From Algivirga pacifica (GTDB lineage: Bacteria > Bacteroidota > Bacteroidia > Cytophagales > Flammeovirgaceae), in NCBI RefSeq assembly GCF_039543525.1, contig NZ_BAABJX010000017.1, forward strand, positions 1 through 64,000: 64,000 nucleotides of DNA. Reading direction: 5' to 3'. The position numbers were made by a program, and so were the translations under genes. Below are positions 1 through 7,539 of the stretch, piece after piece. Each line of letters opens with the position of its first letter. Within the stretch, counting starts at the first letter, position 1. The notes beneath the pieces were generated by a model. The model was not told where the DNA came from and made no database searches. It saw only the letters and a program-made list of their open reading frames with translations.

Positions 1-62
1 TCAGCTGGTAGAGCATCTCCCTTTTAAGGAGAGGGTCCTGGGTTCGAACCCCAGCGGGATCA
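1..62 (+). tRNA. tRNA-Lys(TTT), 5' end cut off by the window
   Basis: The D arm, anticodon arm, T arm and 3' acceptor strand are visible. The anticodon loop is CTTTTAA, giving anticodon TTT (Lys). The T loop is the canonical TTCGAAC, and the acceptor 3' strand CGGGATC is followed by discriminator A. The first roughly 10 bases lie outside the window. CCA is not encoded. Confidence 0.93.
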
Positions 63-92
63 CGTATATTTTAATAGTATATATTAAAATAG

Positions 93-177
93 GCTCACGT
101 GGTGAAATTGGTAGACACGCCATCTTGAGGGGGTGGTGACCTTCCCGGTCGTGCTGGTTCGAATCCAGTCGTGAGCA
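93..177 (+). tRNA. tRNA-Leu(GAG)
   Basis: Acceptor strands GCTCACG and CGTGAGC pair perfectly. The anticodon stem CCATC/GGTGG encloses loop TTGAGGG, giving anticodon GAG (Leu). A long variable arm follows (class II tRNA), then a T arm with loop TTCGAAT. It lies 30 bp after tRNA-Lys and is probably co-transcribed with it. CCA is not encoded. Confidence 0.95.
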
Positions 178-182
178 CGTAA

Positions 183-282
183 ACTTGATAAGTCAAAGTA
201 CTTATCAAGTGAAAGATATCCCTTAGTAAGTATGTGATATACATATAATTGTAGGATTGGCATTTGCCAATCCTTTTTTTTT
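183..282 (+). terminator. Hairpin plus intrinsic terminator of the tRNA operon
   Basis: An upstream hairpin (ACTTGATAAG at 183-192 with CTTATCAAGT at 201-210) is followed by a strong terminator. AGGATTGGC (253-261) pairs with GCCAATCCT (266-274) and runs into eight Ts. It closes the Lys-Leu tRNA unit. Confidence 0.8.
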
Positions 283-391
283 AACCAGATTGCAGGTAGA
301 CAGTTGCCTCCTTGAGGCATTTTATACTGCTTGTTGATATAAGGGAGCAACGTTCAATTTAAGCGATAAACAATAACCGATAAACCAAAAT

Positions 392-1108
392 ATGAGTACA
401 AGAAAGCTAATGGTAGTAAGTACCTCTACCGTGTATGGTAAGGGGTATCTGGAGTATTGTCAGGAAGATGTTAAGGATTTCTTCAAAGAAGCATCGACAG
501 TAATTTTTATTCCTTTTGCCCGCCCGGGAGGAATCTCTCATGATGAGTATACCGCTATCGCAAGGGAGAAATTTACATCTTTAGGAATTACATTGAAGGG
601 GGTACATGAGTTTGATGATCCCGTAAAGGCCATAGAGGAGGCTCAGGGCGTTTTTACTGGTGGTGGGAATACATTTGTATTGCTTAAGCAGTTGTACGAT
701 CAAGGTGTTCTTCTTCCTTTGAGAAAAAGAATTACAGAAGGGATGCCTTACATGGGAACAAGTGCAGGTTCTAATATCACTGGGTTAACGATTTCGACTA
801 CCAATGACATGCCGATTGTATACCCTCCAAGTTTTGAAGCGTTACAGGTATTGCCATTTAATATCAATCCACATTACCTGGATCCAAATCCAGATTCTAA
901 GCATATGGGAGAAACCCGTGAGACCAGAATCAAGGAGTTTCATTATTTTAATGAGCAAGCAGTGGTAGGATTGAGAGAAGGAAGCTGGTTATTGGTAGAT
1001 GGTGACCAAATTACCTTAAAAGGTACCTTACCGGTAAGAATGTTTGAAAAAGGGAAAGATCCTTACGAATTACCGGCCGATGCTGATTTAAGTTTTTTGC
1101 TCTCTTAA
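392..1108 (+). CDS. pepE: Peptidase E (alpha-aspartyl dipeptidase, family S51)
   Basis: Cytoplasmic serine dipeptidase that hydrolyses dipeptides with N-terminal aspartate. The 238-residue length is about that of the family. The nucleophile elbow GTSAGSN places the catalytic serine at residue 124; D139 and H161 sit at the spacing known for the Ser-Asp-His triad of E. coli PepE (120/135/157, offset +4). The glycine-rich GGGNTF segment at 90-95 is also typical. The ATG at 392 follows an AT-rich leader containing two copies of the CGATAAAC-type motif that recurs in the intergenic repeats. It stands alone between the tRNA genes and the reductase gene. Confidence 0.93.
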   Translation: MSTRKLMVVSTSTVYGKGYLEYCQEDVKDFFKEASTVIFIPFARPGGISHDEYTAIAREKFTSLGITLKGVHEFDDPVKAIEEAQGVFTGGGNTFVLLKQLYDQGVLLPLRKRITEGMPYMGTSAGSNITGLTISTTNDMPIVYPPSFEALQVLPFNINPHYLDPNPDSKHMGETRETRIKEFHYFNEQAVVGLREGSWLLVDGDQITLKGTLPVRMFEKGKDPYELPADADLSFLLS

Positions 1109-1207
1109 GAGAGTGGTCTATAGGAAACTTTTCTGAAGGTACATATAGTATTGGATAGGCGTTCTTTATTTGACTGAAATCCAATAAAAAAGCGTATTCA
1201 ATAAGAG

Positions 1208-1274
1208 GGCTATTTATTTGAACAATGATTAAAAAACATCTTAGATGTTTGCAATTCAAATAAATAGCCTTTTT
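1208..1274 (+). terminator. Nested hairpin, terminator-like, after pepE
   Basis: A 15-bp arm beginning GGCTATTTATTTGAA (1208-1222) pairs with its exact complement at 1255-1269, followed by a T run. Inside the loop sits a second hairpin, AAACATC/GATGTTT (1234-1250). It probably ends pepE transcription, although it lies 100 bp after the stop codon. Confidence 0.55.
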
Positions 1275-1293
1275 ATTTACAATATAATCTAGT

Positions 1294-1338
1294 AAGTCGA
1301 TAGGGTAATTAAACTTTAAAATCCAAGCCTATCGACTT
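1294..1338 (+). promoter_or_regulatory. Long-loop inverted repeat in the cysH leader
   Basis: AAGTCGATAGG (1294-1304) and CCTATCGACTT (1328-1338) are perfect 11-bp arms separated by a 23-nt AT-rich loop, ending 36 nt before the reductase start codon. Possible leader structure, operator or upstream terminator. No known riboswitch class is recognised. Confidence 0.4.
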
Positions 1339-1374
1339 TATTATAACATCAGCAAGAAAGACAAGCATTATTGT

Positions 1375-2055
1375 ATGGAATATAACTTTGAACAATTGAA
1401 AGAGGAGATTGCCTCGGATATTCGTGCGTATAAAGAGAAGGGATTAAGGTTGTTTTCAACATCATCTTTTCAGCCACAAAGTATTGTTATGTTACATATC
1501 ATCAGTCAGGTAGATCCTGATATGCCTATTTTCTTTATGGATACACGTTATCACTTTCCTGAGACCATAGCTTATATGGAGGAGGTGAAAAAAACAATGA
1601 AGTTAAATATACATAGCCTTACTTCCGATATCCCGAAAGCAAAACAGGTGGATGCTAAAGGAGAGCCTTTGTATAAGGCTGATCCCGAGTATTGCTGCCA
1701 TATCAATAAAGTAGCCCCTTTGGAAGCGGTATTAAAGGAGTATGATGTTTGGGTAAACGGTGTGAGAAAAGGACAAACTGCTAACCGTGCCAATATGGGG
1801 AAAGAAGGGAAAGCGAAGCATGATGTATTACGTTATCACCCTATTCTGGAATGGGATTCCAAAATGGTATATACATACATAAATAAGTATAACCTGCCAA
1901 TTCATCCATTGGTGAAAGAAGGGTATTTTAGTATTGGTTGTACACACTGTACTGCCAAAGGAAATGCAGCGAATGGCTTTGATGACCGCTCAGGACGATG
2001 GTCTGGCTCTACCAAAACAGAGTGTGGGTTGCATACTACGCTGGTAGCCGGATAA
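1375..2055 (+). CDS. cysH: Assimilatory adenylylsulfate (APS) / PAPS reductase
   Basis: Cytoplasmic enzyme that reduces activated sulfate (APS or PAPS) to sulfite in cysteine synthesis. The 226-residue protein has the PAPS-reductase ATP-pyrophosphatase-like fold (F-S-T-S-S near residues 27-31 in place of the usual SFGAEE-type loop). The cysteine pattern CC (107-108) plus CxxC (189-192) is what distinguishes 4Fe-4S APS-type reductases from the cluster-free PAPS type. The catalytic ECGLH motif is at 216-220, near the C-terminus. No cysDN or sulfite reductase genes adjoin it; a SulP-type anion transporter lies 15 kb away, but functional coupling to it is only a guess. Confidence 0.88.
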   Translation: MEYNFEQLKEEIASDIRAYKEKGLRLFSTSSFQPQSIVMLHIISQVDPDMPIFFMDTRYHFPETIAYMEEVKKTMKLNIHSLTSDIPKAKQVDAKGEPLYKADPEYCCHINKVAPLEAVLKEYDVWVNGVRKGQTANRANMGKEGKAKHDVLRYHPILEWDSKMVYTYINKYNLPIHPLVKEGYFSIGCTHCTAKGNAANGFDDRSGRWSGSTKTECGLHTTLVAG

Positions 2056-2059
2056 GATT

Positions 2060-2230
2060 GTTCATGGTGTTTAGTTGAATTTTTTAATAGGGCTTCGCTC
2101 GTTGAATTGTTGATTGATTTTAATAAACAGTTAACCATTCAACGAGCGAATTGCTATTTAAACGCCAGATAATAGATTCAACTAAACAATATGAACGAGC
2201 GAAGCTCAACTAACATACGCCGTGTAGCGG
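2060..2230. repeat. Nested palindromic mosaic element, copy 1
   Basis: The outer arms are GTTCATGGTGTTTAGTTGAA (2060-2079) and its near-complement at 2177-2196. Nested inside are TTCGCTCGTTGAA / TTCAACGAGCGAA arms. The mini-hairpin GAGCGAAGCTC (2197-2207) sits just outside the right arm and is followed by CAACTAAC. The same arms recur near 33553 and 58165. No ORF is present. Confidence 0.7.
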
Positions 2231-2239
2231 TATGAACAA

Positions 2240-3115
2240 CTAAAGATTAGTGATAATCCCATAGAGACTTTTGGTGACTTTATAAAGGCTTTGTAAGGCC
2301 GCTTGTTGATGATAGGTTGAACTCCTATCGGAGAGGATTAACGTGGGGTAGGAGGTGTTCCTGAATGCGTAGTAAGGGTGGTCTTTTCTTCTTGGCAAAT
2401 ATTCTATATGCGCAGAGATACGACAGTGCTGAGCGATATTAGTCTGAATTTTTTTAGCTTGAAAATAACTACTGAAGTCACCTTGTATCAAGACTTGATC
2501 TTGCCTTATAACTGTAGGTTGTTGTAATTGCAGTAAATATTTCTCAATAGTATTTCGTGCCTGTAATCCTGGTTGTAACAGCAGGCATAATTTGATTTCT
2601 TCATCGTTCTGATAATAGTGCTGTGCAAGGGCCTCTGCAGCCTTTCTTTTGGATGTATGATCTTTACAGATAAAAAATGTCATCTCAATATCATAGGGTA
2701 AAATGGGCTGCTCCTTTTTTAGAAGGCGAGCAATTTCCATAAGCTCGGCAACTCCTCCATGAAAATGTTGATCTGTTGGCTTGGAAGATACGTAGGCACA
2801 AACAATGACCTTGGACTGGGCAATGGGAGAGGAGTAGGAGATACATAGACTTGTATCAAACTGTTGTAGATGTTGGTATCGCTGTAGCTGTATAGGGTAG
2901 TTAAGGCGTTCTAGATAGGCTTTAAGGTAGTTAAACCTATCATTTTTTTTAGAAGCCAATGTCAGATATTGAGTGGTTCGGGATAAAAATTGTAAATCAG
3001 GTGTAATCTGTTTTCTTTCTTTTCTTTGTCGGATAATATAAATATAAGTTAGGTATAGGAAGCTGATAGTCAAAGTGGTAAAGGTAAACGGGTGCGTAAA
3101 GTTTACGGCATTCAT
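2240..3115 (-). CDS. Membrane-anchored M28-peptidase-like protein lacking metal ligands
   Basis: The 291-residue protein has an N-terminal hydrophobic segment (about 13-29) followed by basic residues, suggesting an uncleaved anchor. The rest resembles M28/Zn-aminopeptidase folds. VIVCAYVS (103-110) matches the AHYD strand, GGVAELMEIARLL (120-132) matches the DNASGVAALLE helix, and IEMTFFICKDH (143-153) matches the strand ending in the catalytic EE. The C-terminal YPTLILSD...YH (256-269) matches the closing strand and last histidine. The usual His, Asp and Glu ligands in the first three motifs are replaced, so it is probably not a metallopeptidase. The family assignment is inferred from this pattern; the function is unknown. 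The stop codon lies beside a palindromic repeat. Confidence 0.55.
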   Translation of the reverse strand: MNAVNFTHPFTFTTLTISFLYLTYIYIIRQRKERKQITPDLQFLSRTTQYLTLASKKNDRFNYLKAYLERLNYPIQLQRYQHLQQFDTSLCISYSSPIAQSKVIVCAYVSSKPTDQHFHGGVAELMEIARLLKKEQPILPYDIEMTFFICKDHTSKRKAAEALAQHYYQNDEEIKLCLLLQPGLQARNTIEKYLLQLQQPTVIRQDQVLIQGDFSSYFQAKKIQTNIAQHCRISAHIEYLPRRKDHPYYAFRNTSYPTLILSDRSSTYHQQAALQSLYKVTKSLYGIITNL

Positions 3116-3315
3116 GGTGATAATGGTTAGTGGTTGAAAGGTTAATTTCAGGGAAATAAGTATGCCAAATGATATGTAATAATTGGAGAGTTATTCACCC
3201 TTTTTTTAGTTGTAAAAAATTGATATTTAGACGATTAAGTAAATACATTTTAACAATTTCACGGAAGCGTATTCCGGTCAATTAGTTCTTTTTACCATTT
3301 ATTAACAATTTTACT

Positions 3316-3576
3316 ATGAGTGACTTGAAAATTGCCGTAGCCTGTGAGGAGGCTTTGGAAAAGTTGTCTAAACTAAATAAGGATGGTGTACACAGTCAGA
3401 TTGTAGCAGATTTGCAGTGGGTACTGGGAAGTTATAGTTTTGACGGTAATCCTGAGGGGCTGTATGAGAAAGGTTTACTAGCGTTAAATGAATTGAAAGT
3501 AGTTAAAAAAGACAAGCCAAGAGCAGTAGCCAAAAAGCTATTGGACTCTTTGGATGTAGCTTTGGCTGAGAAATAA
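3316..3576 (+). CDS. Small conserved protein of unknown function
   Basis: An 86-residue soluble, mostly helical and lysine-rich protein without signal peptide or cysteine clusters beyond a single C10. I do not recognise the family. Codon use and the dedicated terminator directly downstream support a real, monocistronic gene. No functional clue comes from its neighbours. Confidence 0.7.
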   Translation: MSDLKIAVACEEALEKLSKLNKDGVHSQIVADLQWVLGSYSFDGNPEGLYEKGLLALNELKVVKKDKPRAVAKKLLDSLDVALAEK

Positions 3577-3605
3577 ATCAGCGAAATGTGTACCTGTAGA
3601 ATGAA

Positions 3606-3635
3606 AAGGTATCTGTCTGACAGATACCTTTTTTT
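3606..3635 (+). terminator. Intrinsic terminator after the 86-residue gene
   Basis: AAGGTATCTGTC (3606-3617) and GACAGATACCTT (3619-3630) form a nearly loop-free 12-bp inverted repeat followed by Ts. Confidence 0.85.
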
Positions 3636-3716
3636 ATGCGTTCAAGTTGTTTAATTGAAGCTCAATTGAGGTGTAGAAATGTAGAAGTGTAAAGTTCTAT
3701 ATTTTACACCCCTACA

Positions 3717-4352
3717 CTAGGCAATAAAGTGCAGTAGTAAAGCAGTGACGCCATAGCAAACTGCTAATCCTACAGCAGTGCCACTGTAGACTTCTGTCTT
3801 GGTATGGGCTTGTAAACTTAAACGAGCAGACATGACTAATCCCAGGGCTATCGTAAAGAAGATAACAGGGGCATTGAGTAGGTCTGTTCCTACGGGTTCA
3901 TATTTACGTATGGCCAATAAGATTCCTAAACTTCCTGCTAGTGTGGCTGTATGTAAACTGATCTTATGGAAAAAACTGATGCATAGTAGGATGAAGATTA
4001 GGGTGCTCATGCTACTAAAGGAGACAACGATAAGCGGCCCCATTCTTAGTTTAAAAATGAGAATCAGCGTTAGAAGTAGAAAGCTGATAAAGGAGATCAA
4101 TAAGGGAATCAGGCGCTCTTCTCGTTTTTTCATATACAGAGAACGAATATACTCTGACTTATACAGATAGTAAATCCACATTGCTGGAAAGATTACTGTG
4201 AAGATGCCTATAAAGGCGATAAGCATGACTTTACCTTTAAATGGAAGCCATATACCCGCTTTAGAGAGAAAAAGTAGGAATAGCTCTAGGCATAAAGGAA
4301 TAAGAATGGGATGGAGAGCGATGGAGATTCTGGAAGCGAGTTTTTGGTGCAT
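3717..4352 (-). CDS. PAP2-superfamily-like polytopic membrane protein
   Basis: A 211-residue protein with about six hydrophobic segments. Three PAP2-type motifs can be traced in order: KREERLIP (basic motif 1), SLHTATLAG (in the place of the PSGH motif) and SARLSLQAHTKTEVYSG (in the place of SR-x5-H-x3-D, with Glu where Asp is usual). Family members remove phosphate from lipid pyrophosphates or phosphatidate. The divergent motifs mean that activity is uncertain. It is monocistronic on the minus strand, and an AT-rich partial hairpin (about 3683-3715) lies directly after its stop. Confidence 0.6.
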   Translation of the reverse strand: MHQKLASRISIALHPILIPLCLELFLLFLSKAGIWLPFKGKVMLIAFIGIFTVIFPAMWIYYLYKSEYIRSLYMKKREERLIPLLISFISFLLLTLILIFKLRMGPLIVVSFSSMSTLIFILLCISFFHKISLHTATLAGSLGILLAIRKYEPVGTDLLNAPVIFFTIALGLVMSARLSLQAHTKTEVYSGTAVGLAVCYGVTALLLHFIA

Positions 4353-4446
4353 GCCTTTTTTTAATGAAGAATGAAGAGTTAAGAATGAAGAATAGGTATC
4401 TTTTTGTAGGAAAATGACTGAATAGAAGAATGCTGAATCAGTGATT

Positions 4447-4494
4447 GTTTATTACTTATCGCTTATGAAGGCTGATAAGCGATAAGTAATAAAC
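4447..4494. repeat. Perfect 19-bp inverted repeat with GCGATAAG motifs
   Basis: The arm at 4447-4465 (GTTTATTACTTATCGCTTA) and its exact complement at 4476-4494 are separated by 10 nt. It shares the GCGATAAG core with the tandem heptamer arrays of this window. It lies just after the rpoN stop codon and could terminate that transcript. Confidence 0.75.
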
Positions 4495-4506
4495 GATAAT
4501 TACCTT

Positions 4507-5973
4507 TTACACTTCTTTTCGAAGTCTGGCTACAGGAATTCCCAATTGCTCACGGTACTTGGCAACAGTTCTTCTGGCAATATTATATCCCTTGAGTTTA
4601 AGAAGCTTTTCCAGTTTATCATCTGAAAGAGGCTTTCTTTTATCTTCTCCATCAATAATATTTTTTAAGACATGCTTTACCTCCTTGCTACTTACCTCTT
4701 CTCCACTTTCGGTAGAAATACTCTCCGAGAAAAAGTACTTGAGTGGGTAGATTCCAAAGTCTGTTTGAACGGCTTTACTGTTGGCTACACGAGATACCGT
4801 AGAGATATCCATATTGATGCGCTGTGCGATATCTTTCAGGATCATAGGACGTAGCTTCCCTTCATCACCTGTCATAAAGAAATCATATTGATGAGACACG
4901 ATAGCATTCATTGTTCGTAGTAAAGTATCTTGTCTTTGTTTGATCGCATCAATAAACCATTTGGCTGCATCCAGGCGTTGTTTGACAAACTTGACGGTTT
5001 TATTGATTTCCTTATCCTTCTTAGAGCTTTTCTCGTAGGTATCGATCATTTCTGCCCATGACCTACTAACTCTTAGTTCGGGTGCATTCTTGCTATTGAG
5101 AGAGACTTGTAATGCACCATTGACTTCACGAACAATAAAGTCAGGAATAAGGTATTGTACGCTAGAATAAGAGCTGCTGAAGCCTCCCGGTTTAGGGTTA
5201 AGTTTAAGAATTTGCTGTAGAGCATCTCTTAAAGTATCATCATCAAAGCTTAGTTTCTTTTTGATTTTTTGGTAATGTTTCTTCTTGAATTCTTCAAAGC
5301 ATAAGACAATCACTTTTCGAGCATTGATGATATCAGGATCGTTTTGATCTCTTCGTTGGAGTTGTATGTCTAGACATTCTTGAAGGTCTCTGGCAGCAAT
5401 ACCAGGAGGGTCAAAAGAGAACTGGATGCGGTGAAGAATGCTTTCTAGTTCCTCTACACTGGTTTCTATATTCTGGGAAAAAGCCAGATCATTCACAATA
5501 GACTCCATTTCTCTGCGAATATATCCATCGTTCTCTATACTTCCGATCAATTGCATTCCGATGGTATGCTCATGATGGTTAAGACGAAGGTATCCTAGTT
5601 GATCTTTGAGATGATCAGATAAGGTCGCTTGCATAGCAATAGGCATATCGCGGTCAGCTTCTTCTCCAGGGCCATCTCCTTGCATTTTGTAGCCGTAAAC
5701 GTCATCAGTATTGACGTAATCGTCAAAGCTGATATCCTCAGAAGCGCTTTCATATTCGTCGTAATCCTCTTCGTAGTTATCTTCAGCGTTGTTGTCTTCT
5801 TTGGAATATTCTTCTTCCTTCCCCTCTTCCAGTGCTGGGTTTACTTCCAGTTCCTCTTCAATACGAGATGCAAGTTCTGCAGTAGGAATCTGTAGTAGTT
5901 TGATGTATTGGATTTGCTGTGGCGACAGTTTTTGCTGTTGCCCCAGTTTTAAACTAATGTTTGTCTTTTGCAT
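4507..5973 (-). CDS. rpoN: RNA polymerase sigma-54 factor
   Basis: The 488-residue sigma factor directs RNA polymerase to -24/-12 promoters and needs AAA+ activators to open them. Region I (1-50) is Gln-rich (KLGQQQKLSPQQIQYIKLLQ). Region II (about 51-110) is very acidic. The core-binding region occupies about 120-330. A helix-turn-helix lies near 385-405 (DIAQRINMDISTVSRVANSK), and the RpoN box ARRTVAKYRE is at 466-475, near the C-terminus. Length and order are normal for Bacteroidota. No activator gene is in the window, so its regulon cannot be read here. Confidence 0.97.
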   Translation of the reverse strand: MQKTNISLKLGQQQKLSPQQIQYIKLLQIPTAELASRIEEELEVNPALEEGKEEEYSKEDNNAEDNYEEDYDEYESASEDISFDDYVNTDDVYGYKMQGDGPGEEADRDMPIAMQATLSDHLKDQLGYLRLNHHEHTIGMQLIGSIENDGYIRREMESIVNDLAFSQNIETSVEELESILHRIQFSFDPPGIAARDLQECLDIQLQRRDQNDPDIINARKVIVLCFEEFKKKHYQKIKKKLSFDDDTLRDALQQILKLNPKPGGFSSSYSSVQYLIPDFIVREVNGALQVSLNSKNAPELRVSRSWAEMIDTYEKSSKKDKEINKTVKFVKQRLDAAKWFIDAIKQRQDTLLRTMNAIVSHQYDFFMTGDEGKLRPMILKDIAQRINMDISTVSRVANSKAVQTDFGIYPLKYFFSESISTESGEEVSSKEVKHVLKNIIDGEDKRKPLSDDKLEKLLKLKGYNIARRTVAKYREQLGIPVARLRKEV

Positions 5974-6491
5974 AATCCCCGGTTTTTTCAGGCATCTTAT
6001 CTAAGCTGTTTCAAATAGGTTAATCCGTCAAAGGGCTTCTTTTTGCTCGAGAAATAAAAAAGAACTCTTTTGACATTTCTCTATTTGTAGCGATTAGCGT
6101 TGTCTTGTCAGATTAAAAATGCTTTGGCATATAAAATCGTGCCATTTTTTTCAAAAATAAGATAAATCTCCATTTTTTCTAAGGAATCTCCATGAAATGT
6201 AAGAAAAATACGATGGTTATTTGTCGTTTATCGCTTATAAACAATAAGTGATAACTCATTACATGGCGTCTCTAAACGGTATATTATTTCGTAGACAGCG
6301 ACAGGGTTAATATGAAAGTCTATCGTATCACTAATAGCACAAGGTATCGTCCATAGCACAGGGTATCACCCATAGCACAGGGTATTGCTCATAGCACAGG
6401 GCATCGCCCTGTGTAGAAGATTATTTTTTCTTGCTAACTTTATACCCCTTTTGGATGTTAATTCAACGAATACTTAAAATCGATATTATAT
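5974..6491. other. Gene-free interval between rpoN and yaaA
   Basis: The 518 bp hold the probable rpoN promoter region, an AT-rich stretch, heptamer-like TTATCGCTTAT motifs near 6225-6250, an ATTACATGGCGTCT motif near 6258 that recurs at about 28279, and the CACAGGG array (6335-6413). No credible ORF is seen. Confidence 0.7.
6335..6413 (+). repeat. Four 19-bp TAGCACAGGGTATCRCCCA units ending in a perfect hairpin
   Basis: Three diverged units start at 6335, 6354 and 6373. The fourth (from 6392) ends in CACAGGGC-ATC-GCCCTGTG (6395-6413), a perfect 8-bp hairpin. A homologous array with 21-bp spacing lies at 29685-29751. It sits in the yaaA leader, about 80 nt before the start codon. Confidence 0.8.
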
Positions 6492-7250
6492 ATGAAAATG
6501 GTCATTTCTCCAGCAAAGTCGCTGGATTACTCAGAAGATATTCCATCGTATTTTCATACGAAACCGGACTTGATGGATAAATCGGCAGTTCTGATTGAGG
6601 CATTGAGAAAAATTGATGTGGAGGCTTTACAAAGCTTGATGGGGATAAGTGAAAATTTGGCAGTACTTAATAAGGACCGTTATGCTACCTGGAGTGAGGA
6701 AGCAACCACGGATAATGCAAGACAAGCTATTTATGCATTTAAGGGAGATGTATATCAAGGGTTTGATGTAGAAGGTATGTCAGAAGAAGACTTGCAGTTT
6801 GCACAAGAACACTTGAGAATATTATCAGGATTATATGGTTTATTGAGACCTATGGATCTTATGCAACCTTATCGTTTAGAGATGGGGACAAAATTAACGG
6901 TAGGGGAACACAAGAACCTTTATGAATACTGGGGAGATCTTTTAACAACGCGTTTGAATGAGGTAATGGAAGAGGGAGAGGCATTGGTGAATTTAGCGTC
7001 AAACGAATACTTCAAGTCCATTAAAAAGAAACAGTTAAAAGCCAATATTATCACTCCTGTATTCAAGGATTTCAAAAATGATAAGTACAAGGTGATTAGC
7101 TTCTTTGCCAAGAAAGCTCGAGGGATGATGGTGGCTTATGCCGTAAAAAATAGAATTACTAATCCAGAGGACTTAAAAGGGTTCAATGCTGAGGGGTATA
7201 CCTATAATGAAGAGCTGTCTAAAGCGAACGAGTGGGTGTTTGTTCGATAA
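6492..7250 (+). CDS. yaaA: YaaA/DUF328 peroxide-stress resistance protein
   Basis: The 252-residue cytoplasmic protein matches the YaaA family along its full length: N-terminal MKMVISPAKSLDY, central LRILSGLYGLLRPMDLMQPYRLEMG (117-141), and NLASNEYFKSI near residue 170. E. coli YaaA lowers intracellular free iron under H2O2 stress and has a DNA-binding fold. The stop codon is followed by scattered TTATCGGTTATCG motifs that oppose the downstream heptamer array. Confidence 0.95.
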   Translation: MKMVISPAKSLDYSEDIPSYFHTKPDLMDKSAVLIEALRKIDVEALQSLMGISENLAVLNKDRYATWSEEATTDNARQAIYAFKGDVYQGFDVEGMSEEDLQFAQEHLRILSGLYGLLRPMDLMQPYRLEMGTKLTVGEHKNLYEYWGDLLTTRLNEVMEEGEALVNLASNEYFKSIKKKQLKANIITPVFKDFKNDKYKVISFFAKKARGMMVAYAVKNRITNPEDLKGFNAEGYTYNEELSKANEWVFVR

Positions 7251-7256
7251 TGCTTT

Positions 7257-7352
7257 TGTTTATCGGTTATCGTTTAAAAAAGGTTTTCGGGCGCCATGCA
7301 ATGGTTATCGCTTATCGTTTAATAAAAGTTTATCGGTTATCGCTTATCGTTT
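7257..7352 (+). repeat. Interrupted TTATCGGTTATCG heptamer-like motifs
   Basis: Several TTATCGGTTATCG and TTATCGCTTATCG blocks are separated by T/A runs. They are the reverse complement of the array at 7417-7539, so the two could form a large imperfect hairpin between yaaA and the acyltransferase gene. Confidence 0.7.
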
Positions 7353-7416
7353 AAAAAAAATCTTGAAAAACTACCCGTAGGGTATTGTATGTTGTTTCGG
7401 GTTAAAATAACTTTCT

Positions 7417-7539
7417 TAACCGATAACCGATAACCGATAACCGATAACCGATAACCGATAACCGATAACCGATAACCGATAACCGATAACCGATAACCGA
7501 TAACCGATAACCGATAACCGATAACCGATAACCGATAAC
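7417..7539 (+). repeat. Tandem heptamer array (TAACCGA)x17
   Basis: About 17.5 perfect copies of a 7-bp unit end directly at the stop codon of the acyltransferase gene. The array is open in several frames (YRLSVIG-type translations), but those are repeat artefacts. Confidence 0.95.

Noticed and set aside
3799..4170. 123-residue ORF antisense to the PAP2-like gene
   Set aside because: The minus-strand frame has coherent membrane segments and PAP2-like motifs; this one is basic and featureless.
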